NCBI GenBank assembly: GCA_002470515.1
Contig: DKML01000020.1
Span: 87,730 to 151,729 of the forward strand
Length of the DNA stretch: 64,000 nucleotides
Source of the DNA: Proteobacteria bacterium UBA7415
GTDB taxonomy: Bacteria > Pseudomonadota > Gammaproteobacteria > Arenicellales > Arenicellaceae
Direction: 5' to 3'
Position numbers and translations under genes: made by a program. Shown here piece after piece: positions 53,782-62,369 of this stretch. Position 1 is the first letter of the stretch. Each line of letters opens with the position of its first letter. The notes beneath the pieces are model-generated. The model worked only from the letters and a program-made list of their open reading frames with translations, did no database searches and was not told the DNA's origin.

Positions 53782-54864
53782 ATGGGTGAGTTCGAGTTTA
53801 TTCAACGTTTTTGCACAGATTTGGGCGTCAAGGGCGACTCAGTCGTGCTTGGCGTTGGTGATGATGCGGCGATAGTAGATGTTCCCGCTGACCAAGACTT
53901 ACTGGTATCAACCGATACCATGAACGTTAATCAACATTTCTATGCAAACGCGGACCCCTGCGATCTCGCGCACAAGCTCATTCATACCAATGTTAGTGAT
54001 ATCGCTGCAATGGGTGGGCAGGCTAAGTGGGCAACTGTAGCACTGTCGCTTAGCGAAATGCAGCCTGAATGGTTAGAGCAATTTTCATCAGGCCTTAATC
54101 AACAAGCAACTAAACTTGGGTTAGCCATTATTGGTGGTGATACCACTAAGGGGCCATTGTCGATGAGTCTCACAATAATGGGGACTGTGCGCAAAGGCCA
54201 AGGTTTGCTGCGTAGCGGAGCGCAGCCAAACGACATAATCTGTGTTACTGGACAGCTTGGGGGCGCGGCTGCAGGCCTAAGAGTTATTCAATTTATTCGT
54301 ACGGCAGCGAAAGGCTCTTCAGACAAGGCGACTAATGGCTTCTCAGATACGACGGCTACTGACGACCAGTCTTGGATTAATCAGTTAGACAAGAACTCCA
54401 TTGACCAACTCGTTGCGTGCCTTAATCGTCCACAGGCTCAGCATGCTATTGGTAGTTCCTTGGCGGACTATGCCAGTAGTTGTATCGATATCTCGGACGG
54501 TCTAGCGGGCGACTTACATCATATCCTGCGCGCTTCTAGGGTCAATGCAAGCTTAGACTGGGAGGCTATTCCAACTCACACTGCGTTGTCACTCGCTGCG
54601 AGTTTAGGCGATGATCGAATCAAGCAATTGGCTTTGTATGGTGGCGAAGATTATCAGCTAGCGTTTACTATATCCGCAAGCCGCTTAGACGAGTGGCAAC
54701 GAATTAACCCTGAACTTGCACCACAAGTCACTAAGGTTGGCCGCGTTGGTAGTCGACTGTCAGAACATAAGTCAGCTCAACAACCGCTAAACAAAGTTAA
54801 ATTGACACTAGAACGCGATGATACTAGCGTCGAACTTGACCCCTATGCATACCAACATTTTTAG
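53782..54864 (+). CDS. thiL: Thiamine-monophosphate kinase
   Basis: Phosphorylates thiamine monophosphate to thiamine diphosphate, the cofactor needed by SucA in this same window. The 360 residues are somewhat above the E. coli length (325). Motifs: MGEFEFIQRF at the start, VGDDAAIVDVP, STDTMNVNQHF, LIHTNVSDIAAMGGQAKWATVALSL, IIGGDTTKGPLSMSLTIMG and SSCIDISDGLAGDL. The extra length includes a polar insertion (about 173-198, with SSDKATNGFSDTTATDDQ) not typical of the family. pgpA starts 8 bp after its stop. Confidence 0.95.
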   Translation: MGEFEFIQRFCTDLGVKGDSVVLGVGDDAAIVDVPADQDLLVSTDTMNVNQHFYANADPCDLAHKLIHTNVSDIAAMGGQAKWATVALSLSEMQPEWLEQFSSGLNQQATKLGLAIIGGDTTKGPLSMSLTIMGTVRKGQGLLRSGAQPNDIICVTGQLGGAAAGLRVIQFIRTAAKGSSDKATNGFSDTTATDDQSWINQLDKNSIDQLVACLNRPQAQHAIGSSLADYASSCIDISDGLAGDLHHILRASRVNASLDWEAIPTHTALSLAASLGDDRIKQLALYGGEDYQLAFTISASRLDEWQRINPELAPQVTKVGRVGSRLSEHKSAQQPLNKVKLTLERDDTSVELDPYAYQHF

Positions 54865-54872
54865 GCACAAAT

Positions 54873-55370
54873 ATGGCCAATAAATCACAACAAGTAAAAT
54901 TCACTCTATCCAATCCTGTGCATTTTCTTGCGCTAGGCTTTGGTAGTGGTCTAATTCGGCCAGCCCCCGGAACTTGGGGAACTTTAGCAGGCGCTCTGTT
55001 GCTGTTATTCATTGGCCCTTGGCTAGGCACACAGTCTCCAGTGTTTTTGCTAATGTGTTTAGTGATGAGCGGAGTAGGGGTTTACTTGTGTGGTCAAACT
55101 GCTCGTGATGTAGGAGTGCACGACCATGGCGCTATAGTATGGGATGAAATCGTAGGCATTTTTGTAACCCTTGCGTTTGTTCCTTTTTCTTTGCCCACTT
55201 TAATAGTTGGCTTTGTGCTGTTTCGGTTTTTTGACATTGTTAAACCTTGGCCCATCGGTTGGCTCGATGCCCGAGTACACGGTGGTTTAGGCATTATGCT
55301 GGATGACATTGTTGCCGCACTGTACGCTGGTATATTGCTATACCTAACTGTTCGATTTGAGTTGATCTAA
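54873..55370 (+). CDS. pgpA: Phosphatidylglycerophosphatase A
   Basis: Inner-membrane phosphatase that makes phosphatidylglycerol from its phosphate. The 165 residues show the family pattern: ALGFGSGLIRPAPGTWGTLAG near the N-terminus, DHGAIVWDEIVGIFVTL with acidic active-site residues, FRFFDIVKPWPIGWLDARVHGGLGIMLDDIVAALYAG. About four membrane segments. Spacing of 8 bp to thiL and a 1-bp overlap with ampD (TAATG-type junction at 55370) imply an operon with coupled translation. Confidence 0.96.
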   Translation: MANKSQQVKFTLSNPVHFLALGFGSGLIRPAPGTWGTLAGALLLLFIGPWLGTQSPVFLLMCLVMSGVGVYLCGQTARDVGVHDHGAIVWDEIVGIFVTLAFVPFSLPTLIVGFVLFRFFDIVKPWPIGWLDARVHGGLGIMLDDIVAALYAGILLYLTVRFELI

Positions 55371-55939
55371 TGCGCATCGATACTACTACGGGGCTATGTG
55401 ACGACGCCCTGTTCGTTCCATCACCCAACTGCGACTCAAGGCCAGAAGGCTGTTCGGTCGACGTTGTTGTGTTGCATTCGATTAGCTTGCCGCCAGGCCA
55501 ATACCATTCGCCCGACAGTATGGCCGAGCACCCTGTGGCTCAATTCTTCTGCAATAAGTTGGATACGCAAGCTCACCCTTTTTATCAAGAAATAAAGGGC
55601 TTAACGGTATCCGCACATTTCTTTATTTCTCGAGCAGGCTCGGTGGTTCAGTTTGTACCCATTAGTGCACGAGCGTGGCATGCAGGTGAATCTTATTGCT
55701 TGCAATCTACGGGCGTTAATAACAACTCTATTGGTATAGAGTTAGAGGGCTTTGATGAGGGCGAAGATGGTTACACTCCTGATCAATACGATACGTTAAG
55801 CAATTTATTGAGCGCAATTAAGCTCGCTGAACCGGCTATTAAAGGTAATATTTTTGCTCACAGTGACATAGCGCCAGGCCGAAAGACTGATCCTGGCCCC
55901 CAATTTGATTGGAAGAAAATCAAAGCTTTATTGACATAA
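55370..55939 (+). CDS. ampD: 1,6-anhydro-N-acetylmuramyl-L-alanine amidase AmpD
   Basis: Cytosolic zinc amidase that removes peptides from anhydromuropeptides during peptidoglycan recycling, thereby affecting AmpC-type beta-lactamase induction in species that have it. The 189 residues match AmpD, with zinc ligands His36 (VVLHSISLPPGQY), His164 (FAHSDIAPGRKTDPG) and Asp174, matching E. coli His34, His154 and Asp164. No signal peptide, as expected. Its substrates are produced by lytic transglycosylases such as the MltD-like enzyme at 29857. The short inverted repeat TCACTAA/TTAGTGA at 55942-55964 may end the transcript. Confidence 0.95.
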   Translation: MRIDTTTGLCDDALFVPSPNCDSRPEGCSVDVVVLHSISLPPGQYHSPDSMAEHPVAQFFCNKLDTQAHPFYQEIKGLTVSAHFFISRAGSVVQFVPISARAWHAGESYCLQSTGVNNNSIGIELEGFDEGEDGYTPDQYDTLSNLLSAIKLAEPAIKGNIFAHSDIAPGRKTDPGPQFDWKKIKALLT

Positions 55940-56221
55940 GTTCACTAACACTGGTTTTTAGTGACAAATGTACAGTCGCATTTGCGCTTGTTGTACTCTG
56001 ATACTGAGTATTTACCAAATTGTCCTAGACACATCGTCTATCTCCCTTCGTATCTGTGGTTTGGTTTGATATTATAGCCCGCTGATTAACGTGCTTATAT
56101 CTGCGCTAGAGTCCAGTTTTTACCAGCCCACAGATTAAGCGAATAGCAATGTCATTAGAGCTCTCACATTGAGCTTCAATCACAGCATTCACCCAGAAAA
56201 ACCTCACTAAAGGTATAGATC

Positions 56222-57508
56222 ATGGCTAATTCTTCTTCTCAGCGCGTCGCAGTTGTTGCTGGTTTGCGTACTCCTTTTCAAAAGATCGCGACGGGTTATA
56301 GCAAAGTACCAGCGCGTATTTTAAGCGCGCACTTAGTGTCCGAGCTAGTTGCTCGCACCGGAATTAACCGAGACGAAGTTGAAAAAGTGGTCTTTGGCCA
56401 AGTAGTCATGTCGCCAGACGCGCCTAACATCGCGCGTGAAATCGTAATGGGCTCAAACTTACCTGTTACGTGCGATGCCTATAGCGTGTCACGCGCCTGT
56501 GCGAGTAGTTATCAATCAGCGGTAGATGTGGCTATGAATATCCAAGCGGGCTTAATCGAAGTGGGTATTGCCGGCGGCGCGGATGTAATGTCGCAAGGAC
56601 CTATAAGCGTCAACAAAAAGATGACCGAGGCTATGGTTAAAATGACCTATGGTCGTGGCTCCAAGTTGGCAGCGTTTAAGGGTATCGGACTTAAAGACCT
56701 AATGCCTGGCGCACCAAGTATCAAAGAACCTTCTTCGGAGTACACCATGGGCCAAGCGGCCGAGAAAATGGCTAAGGAGAATCACATTGCGCGTGCCGAC
56801 CAAGATGAAGTGGCTCACCGCTCGCATACCAATGCCGCTAAGGCTTGGAAAGAAGGTTGGTTTTCTGAGCAGGTGATGGACGTTATTCTCAATCCTAAGT
56901 ACGCCGCAATTTCTAAGGACAACTTGTTTAGAGAAGGATCCGAACTTTCGAAGTACGCCAAGCTAAAACCTGTTTTTGATCGCGAGAATGGATCAGTAAC
57001 GGCCGCTAACAGTTCACCTTTAACGGATGGCGCAAGCGCAGTCATTTTGATGAGCGAAGCAAAAGCCAAAGCCGAGGGTCACACGCCTTTGGGCTATATC
57101 AAGAGCTTCGCTTTTGCGGCGATTGATCCCAATTGGCAAATGCTGATGGGGCCATCATTCGCAACGCCAAAGGCATTGGATGCAGCAGGACTGAAATTAA
57201 AAGACATCGACCTAATCGATATGCACGAGGCGTTTGCGGCGCAGGTGTTATCTAACACTCAAGCGTTCGCGTCTAAGAAGTTTGCAAAAGAGCGCTTGAA
57301 TCGTTCTGAAGCAATTGGCGAAATCGACTTTGATGCCTTTAATGTCTCGGGTAGCTCAATTTCACTAGGGCATCCTTTTGCCGCAACGGGTACTCGCCAG
57401 ATAACTCAAATGCTGTACGACTTAAAGCGCACAGGCAATGGTCTTGGCTTAATTACAGCGTGTGCCGCAGGTGGTCTTGGTGCTGCAATGGTGCTTGAAT
57501 CTGCATAA
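56222..57508 (+). CDS. fadI: Acetyl-CoA C-acyltransferase (3-ketoacyl-CoA thiolase), FadI type
   Basis: Thiolytic cleavage of 3-ketoacyl-CoA, the last step of beta-oxidation. The 428 residues fit the FadI rather than the shorter FadA type, as do FGQVVMSPDAPNIAREIVMGSNLP and the long loop region. Nucleophile Cys93 in SVSRACASSYQSA; His in SLGHPFAATGTR; second active Cys in TACAAGGLGAAMV. AAAGGTATAGATC precedes the ATG. fadJ follows after 83 bp, and the two form the trifunctional complex. Confidence 0.94.
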   Translation: MANSSSQRVAVVAGLRTPFQKIATGYSKVPARILSAHLVSELVARTGINRDEVEKVVFGQVVMSPDAPNIAREIVMGSNLPVTCDAYSVSRACASSYQSAVDVAMNIQAGLIEVGIAGGADVMSQGPISVNKKMTEAMVKMTYGRGSKLAAFKGIGLKDLMPGAPSIKEPSSEYTMGQAAEKMAKENHIARADQDEVAHRSHTNAAKAWKEGWFSEQVMDVILNPKYAAISKDNLFREGSELSKYAKLKPVFDRENGSVTAANSSPLTDGASAVILMSEAKAKAEGHTPLGYIKSFAFAAIDPNWQMLMGPSFATPKALDAAGLKLKDIDLIDMHEAFAAQVLSNTQAFASKKFAKERLNRSEAIGEIDFDAFNVSGSSISLGHPFAATGTRQITQMLYDLKRTGNGLGLITACAAGGLGAAMVLESA

Positions 57509-57591
57509 GCCATTCGCTCTAGGTCTTTGCTTATAGCTTAAATAAAGCAAGTAAGCAGTAATACGAACTCTTTTAGAAAAACGAGAAACGC

Positions 57592-59727
57592 ATGAGTATT
57601 TTTACTTTCGAAAAAATTGATAACATCGCCATCGTCACTATGGACGACCCATCGCAACCGCAAAACGTACTTAACATGCAGGTGCAGGCCGACTACGAGG
57701 CGATATTCACACAAATTGAAGCGGATGCTAGTCTGACAGCTTTGATTTTTAAAAGCGGTAAGCCTGGCTGTTTCCTTGCGGGAGCGGACATTTCGATGCT
57801 CCAAGGCATTGAGACTGAGCAGCAGGCGTACGAGTCATGCCATTTGTTGCATGCGTTTTTCCAGAGAATTGTTGATCTACCTATTACCACAGTTGCGGCC
57901 ATAGATGGCGTTTGCTTGGGCGGCGGATTAGAGATTAGCTTGGCATTTGACTATCGTGTGGCGAGCACAGCTAGAGCCACTAAGATTGGTGTGCCAGAAG
58001 TGCAGTTAGGTATTCTTCCTGGTGGCGGCGGAACACAACGTATTCCCCGTTTGATTGATTTACCCAGCGCGCTTGATCTGTTGTTAACCGGTAAGCAGTT
58101 GTCGGCCGTGCGAGCCAAAAAGATTGGACTGGTCGATAGTGCCGTTGAACCTGAAGTATTGATGGATGTCGCACGACGTTTTGCAGCCAAAGGCAAACCC
58201 AATCGAAAAGTGCCCATGATGCAACGTCTGATGAAGTCGTTTCTTGGTCGCAAGTTTGTAATTGCCCAGGCGCGCAAAGGCGTGATGAAAGCGACTAAAG
58301 GGAAATACCCGGCGCCCCTAAAAATATTGGATGTTGTTAATAGTGGTTTAGGCACGTCTCTTAATAAGGGATTGGATATTGAGGCACGCGGATTCTCACA
58401 GCTGTTGATGACGCCTGAGTCGAGCCAGTTTGTGAATATTTTCTTTGCAACAACCGACCTTAAAAAAGACACCGGTGTTGATAGCGATGCTAAAGCTGTA
58501 AAGACCGAAACGATTGGAGTTTTGGGCGCAGGTCTTATGGGGGCAGGTATTGCCTACGTGAGTATGGATCAAGCCCGCAAAAACGTTCGTCTAAAAGATA
58601 TTGCAGTCGACAGCCTTGCCAAAGGTGTTGCTTACACTGGCAAGATTGTGGACAAGAAGTTGGCACGTAGGCGTATCAAGCCACATCAACGTCAAGAGTT
58701 GATGAGCCGTCTAACCAGCGGCATTACATACGATGGCCTTGAGCAAGCCGATGTGGTCATTGAAGCTGTTTTTGAAAGCGTTGATCTCAAACAGAAAATG
58801 GTTGCTGATATCGAAGCCCTGCAGAAAGTCAGGGGTAAAAAAGCCAAGCCTACGATTTTTGCTACGAATACATCCGCTATACCGATCGATGCGATCGCCG
58901 CTAAAGCTAAGCATCCCGAGCGTATTGTTGGTATGCATTATTTTAGTCCCGTTGAAAAAATGCCATTACTCGAAGTAGTGACGGGTAGTAACACCGCTGA
59001 CTGGGTAACCGCAACGGCTGTTGAGCTTGGTAAGCAACAAGGCAAGACAGTTATTGTTGTTAACGATGGACCAGGGTTTTACACGACGCGTGTATTGGTG
59101 CCTTACAACATGGAAGCGGTGCGCATGGTTCTAGAAGGCGTATCCATTGAAGATGTAGATTCAGCGCTTGAGAAGTTTGGAATGCCTGTTGGCCCTATCA
59201 AATTGATGGACGAAGTAGGTATCGACGTTGGTGCGCATATTGTTGTTACTCTAAACGAAGCCTTTGGCGATCGAATTCCATTGATCGACGGCGTCAACCA
59301 AGTGCTTGAAGATGACCGTCAGGGCCGTAAAAACAACCGAGGCTTTTACGACTACTCAGAGAAGTCTAAAGGCAAACAAGTCGATATGAGCATTTACGAC
59401 GTTATGGGCATGAGTCGGGATCATGCGGGTTCTAAAAAAATGTCGAGTGAAGCAATTGCCGAACGCGTTGTTTTATCAATGTTAAACGAAGCCGCATACT
59501 GCTTGGAAGAGGGCATTTTACGTAGCGCTCGCGACGGCGACATTGGTGCTATTTTCGGCTTAGGTTTCCCGCCATTCTTGGGTGGACCATTCCGCTATAT
59601 GGACTCAATGGGTATTGATACGGTTCTTGAAAAACTAAGTGCTTTGGAGAAGGAGCATGGCGAACGATTTGCACCTGCTCCGAGTTTAGGCAAGTTAGCT
59701 AAGAGCAAAAAGTCCTTCTACTCGTAA
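57592..59727 (+). CDS. fadJ: Fatty acid oxidation complex alpha subunit (enoyl-CoA hydratase / 3-hydroxyacyl-CoA dehydrogenase), FadJ type
   Basis: Bifunctional beta-oxidation protein of 711 residues (E. coli FadJ 714). N-terminal crotonase domain (about 1-190) with AGADISMLQGIE, GVCLGGGLEISLAFDYRVA and the catalytic Glu in GVPEVQLGILPGGGGTQR. Then the NAD-binding fold from about 308 (IGVLGAGLMGAGIAYV), ATNTSAIPIDAIA, catalytic His in GMHYFSPVEKMPLLEVV, and the C-terminal dehydrogenase domains with NDGPGFYTTRVLVPYNMEA. Partner of fadI. A perfect 11-bp inverted repeat follows its stop. Confidence 0.94.
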   Translation: MSIFTFEKIDNIAIVTMDDPSQPQNVLNMQVQADYEAIFTQIEADASLTALIFKSGKPGCFLAGADISMLQGIETEQQAYESCHLLHAFFQRIVDLPITTVAAIDGVCLGGGLEISLAFDYRVASTARATKIGVPEVQLGILPGGGGTQRIPRLIDLPSALDLLLTGKQLSAVRAKKIGLVDSAVEPEVLMDVARRFAAKGKPNRKVPMMQRLMKSFLGRKFVIAQARKGVMKATKGKYPAPLKILDVVNSGLGTSLNKGLDIEARGFSQLLMTPESSQFVNIFFATTDLKKDTGVDSDAKAVKTETIGVLGAGLMGAGIAYVSMDQARKNVRLKDIAVDSLAKGVAYTGKIVDKKLARRRIKPHQRQELMSRLTSGITYDGLEQADVVIEAVFESVDLKQKMVADIEALQKVRGKKAKPTIFATNTSAIPIDAIAAKAKHPERIVGMHYFSPVEKMPLLEVVTGSNTADWVTATAVELGKQQGKTVIVVNDGPGFYTTRVLVPYNMEAVRMVLEGVSIEDVDSALEKFGMPVGPIKLMDEVGIDVGAHIVVTLNEAFGDRIPLIDGVNQVLEDDRQGRKNNRGFYDYSEKSKGKQVDMSIYDVMGMSRDHAGSKKMSSEAIAERVVLSMLNEAAYCLEEGILRSARDGDIGAIFGLGFPPFLGGPFRYMDSMGIDTVLEKLSALEKEHGERFAPAPSLGKLAKSKKSFYS

Positions 59728-59730
59728 ACG

Positions 59731-59761
59731 GACAGTAAAACCGTTTTACAGTTTTACTGTC
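59731..59761. other. Perfect 11-bp inverted repeat after fadJ with three GTAAAAC-type heptamers
   Basis: GACAGTAAAAC (59731-59741) and GTTTTACTGTC (59751-59761) pair perfectly with a 9-nt loop. The core GTAAAACCGTTTTAC (59735-59749) is itself a palindrome, so the heptamer GTAAAAC occurs once direct and twice inverted. No U-run follows. It begins 3 bp after the fadJ stop and ends 23 bp before the next gene: a candidate operator or RNA processing/stability hairpin. Confidence 0.55.
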
Positions 59762-59784
59762 ATCAATAATACCAAGGTCTCTTT

Positions 59785-61062
59785 ATGAGCGATTCGATCA
59801 ATAGTTTGGGTTTGTTTTCACCGTTAACGTTGCCGAACGGAGTGGTGCTTAAAAATCGCTTATGTAAAGCGGCGATGGAAGAAAATTTATGCGAATGGGC
59901 ACAGTACCCAGGCGAAAAACTACAGAAGCTCTACACTCAATGGGCTGATGGAGGTGCCGGTCTAATTTTGACTGGCAACGTCATGATTAGTGCAGATGCA
60001 TTAACCGGGCCCGGTGGCGTGGTCTTAGAACAAGGTAGAGATCTTGCGCCCTTTAAAGAATGGGCCGCAGCGGCAAAGAGCGCAGACAATCAAGTGTGGA
60101 TGCAAATTAGCCACCCAGGTCGTCAAGTTTATGCCGCGATGGGCGAGCAAGCGGTATCAGCCTCGGATAAGGGTGTGGATATTCCAGGTTTTTCCAAATT
60201 ATTTGCTAAGCCTCGAACCCTTGATGAAAAAGAGATTACAGCCTTAGTGTCGCGTTTTGCAGACACCGCAGAACTTGCCCAAGAGGCTGGTTTTGATGGT
60301 TGTCAGATACACGCCGCACACGGTTATTTGATCAGCCAGTTTCTGTCTCCTTTAACCAATACCCGTGACGACCAATACGGCGGCAGTCGCGAAAACAGAG
60401 CACGTTTCTTGTTTGAAGCAGTAGCCGCAATTCGCGCCCAAGTAGCTAAAGAATTTTGTGTCTCGGTAAAGCTTAATTCAGCCGATTTTCAAAAAGGCGG
60501 TTTTGACTTAGAAGATGCTGCTTGGGTAGTCTCTCAACTCAACGATATGGGCATTGACCTAATCGAGCTATCGGGCGGTAGTTATGAGAGCCCCGCCATG
60601 CAAGGCAATGCTAAAGACGAATCATTGTCGAGCACCTTAAAACGTGAAGCTTATTTTATCGACTTCGCTCGGGATATTGCGCAAGTCGCAAGCGTACCTA
60701 TTATGGTGACCGGCGGAATTCGCACTAAGCAGGTTGCGCAAGCGGCGCTTGAAAAAGATGAGCAGGGCATTGGAGTGAGTGTGTTAGGACTCGCCCGAGC
60801 TTTTGCGTACGAGCCGGCTTTAGCAAGTTCATGGCAGAGTGGGGCAAGTACCCAAGTCATTATTCCGAATGTCGAATGGAAAAATAAAACCATATCCGCG
60901 CTAGCCAATATGGCGGTTACCAAGTTACAGTTAGGGCGAATGGCAAAGGGGCTTAAACCTAAGCCAACAGTTAATCCTGTGATTGCGATTGTTCGCGATC
61001 GACTACTGACCCGTTACCGCACCAAACGTTATCAACGTTGGCGCAAAGAAGCTAACAGTTAA
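59785..61062 (+). CDS. NADH:flavin oxidoreductase (Old Yellow Enzyme family)
   Basis: FMN-dependent TIM-barrel oxidoreductase, 425 residues, one domain only (the iron-sulfur and second flavin domains of 2,4-dienoyl-CoA reductase FadH are missing). Family motifs: FSPLTLPNGVVLKNRL, GLILTGNVMISADAL, WMQISHPGRQ, GCQIHAAHGYLISQFLSPLTN, DDQYGGSRENRARFL and VTGGIRTKQVAQAAL. The C-terminal extension (about 370-425) is basic. Placed directly after fadJ, it may reduce unsaturated acyl or steroid-like substrates, but the substrate is unknown. Confidence 0.9.
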   Translation: MSDSINSLGLFSPLTLPNGVVLKNRLCKAAMEENLCEWAQYPGEKLQKLYTQWADGGAGLILTGNVMISADALTGPGGVVLEQGRDLAPFKEWAAAAKSADNQVWMQISHPGRQVYAAMGEQAVSASDKGVDIPGFSKLFAKPRTLDEKEITALVSRFADTAELAQEAGFDGCQIHAAHGYLISQFLSPLTNTRDDQYGGSRENRARFLFEAVAAIRAQVAKEFCVSVKLNSADFQKGGFDLEDAAWVVSQLNDMGIDLIELSGGSYESPAMQGNAKDESLSSTLKREAYFIDFARDIAQVASVPIMVTGGIRTKQVAQAALEKDEQGIGVSVLGLARAFAYEPALASSWQSGASTQVIIPNVEWKNKTISALANMAVTKLQLGRMAKGLKPKPTVNPVIAIVRDRLLTRYRTKRYQRWRKEANS

Positions 61063-61082
61063 GTTACAACTGACGAATAGCA

Positions 61083-62300
61083 ATGAATCTAATTCTTTAT
61101 GCCATACCTGGATTCTTCTTCTTGATCGCCCTTGAGTTGATCGCTGAGAAAGTACGAGGCACCAATTACTACCAGGCGAGCGACGCGATCACTAGTCTCA
61201 ATTTGGGCGTTTTGAGCCGTATGTCGGGCATCCTACAAGCATTTGTACCGTTCGCTCTGTATGCGGCCGTTTACGACTCAGTTAGTCTTTTTGAGATGCC
61301 AAATCATTGGGCTATATGGGTGCTGGCATTCGTTCTTTATGATTTCACCTACTACTGGGTGCATCGCTTTGGCCATGAGATGAATGTCATGTGGGCCGCT
61401 CATGTCGTGCATCATTCAAGCGAAGAGTACAACTTAACGACGGCGTTACGACAAACCAGCACGAGTTTTCTCTCAGTACTGTTTTATATTCCGATGGCAG
61501 TGTTGGGTTTTGATCCACTCATGTTATTAACCGTAGGATCACTAAACCTAATCTACCAATTTTGGGTACACACACGTCATATTGGTAAATTGGGGTGGTA
61601 TGAATTATTTTTTGTGACGCCATCAAACCATCGCGTTCATCATGCCCAAAACGACATCTATATTGATAAAAATTACGGCGGTTTTTTTATTCTGTGGGAT
61701 CGTTTGTTTAACACTTTTCAAGAAGAGCTAGACGAACAGCCGGTCGTGTTTGGTATTACGGGTGCTATTTCGAGCTGGAACCCGTTCTGGGCCAATATCC
61801 AGGTTTATAAACAGTTGTGGGTCGACGCCAGTTTGACCAATAACTGGTGGCATAAAGTCACCATTTGGTTTCGACGCACAGGTTGGCGACCCCCCGATGT
61901 TGAGGCTCGTTTTCCAACTCGTAAGGCCGCGTTGTCTGAGTTTAAAAAGTTTAATGTGGTTATTCCCAACTCAATTAAGGTGTATGGGGTTGTGCATTAC
62001 ATAGTGCTTGCGGCATTGGTTCTGACATTCTTGGTCAACATAACGTCTATGACATCACTCAGTGTTCTTGGCTGCACAGTGTTTATTGCGTTTAGTACCT
62101 ATGCAATTGGTGTTGTATTAGAGAACCTTTCGCACGCCACAATTATTGAATGGGTAAGGGTGCCTGCGCTGATCGTGGCAATGCTGGTTCTGCCTGTTCC
62201 TTTGTGGCTAACGGCTGTTGTTGTAAGCATGAGTGCTTTTAGCTTTTTGTTGCTAGTAATAGGGCGCCGCGAAATGTTGTCTGCTCCGGCTATCTCTTAA
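61083..62300 (+). CDS. Fatty acid hydroxylase / sterol desaturase family membrane protein
   Basis: Integral-membrane di-iron enzyme of the FA hydroxylase superfamily, 405 residues. The His boxes that bind the two irons are seen: H94RFGH98, H107VVHH111 and H183RVHH187, with H163TRH166 between. Several TMs lie N-terminal (about 2-22, 48-66, 76-93, 130-160), and an additional C-terminal block of four hydrophobic helices (about 305-395) is beyond the usual catalytic core. Related proteins include alkylglycerol monooxygenase-like enzymes. The gene is 20 bp after the OYE gene, so probably in the same operon. Substrate unknown. Confidence 0.88.
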   Translation: MNLILYAIPGFFFLIALELIAEKVRGTNYYQASDAITSLNLGVLSRMSGILQAFVPFALYAAVYDSVSLFEMPNHWAIWVLAFVLYDFTYYWVHRFGHEMNVMWAAHVVHHSSEEYNLTTALRQTSTSFLSVLFYIPMAVLGFDPLMLLTVGSLNLIYQFWVHTRHIGKLGWYELFFVTPSNHRVHHAQNDIYIDKNYGGFFILWDRLFNTFQEELDEQPVVFGITGAISSWNPFWANIQVYKQLWVDASLTNNWWHKVTIWFRRTGWRPPDVEARFPTRKAALSEFKKFNVVIPNSIKVYGVVHYIVLAALVLTFLVNITSMTSLSVLGCTVFIAFSTYAIGVVLENLSHATIIEWVRVPALIVAMLVLPVPLWLTAVVVSMSAFSFLLLVIGRREMLSAPAIS

Positions 62301-62369
62301 CGCCGATTAGCTTTTTTAAGCTCGTTAGTGAATTTTGAAGTTAGCCATTAAAAGTTAAGAGTAAAAGAC

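Noticed and set aside
57951..58472. 173-codon open frame on the minus strand
   Set aside because: Antisense shadow of fadJ; no recognisable protein features.
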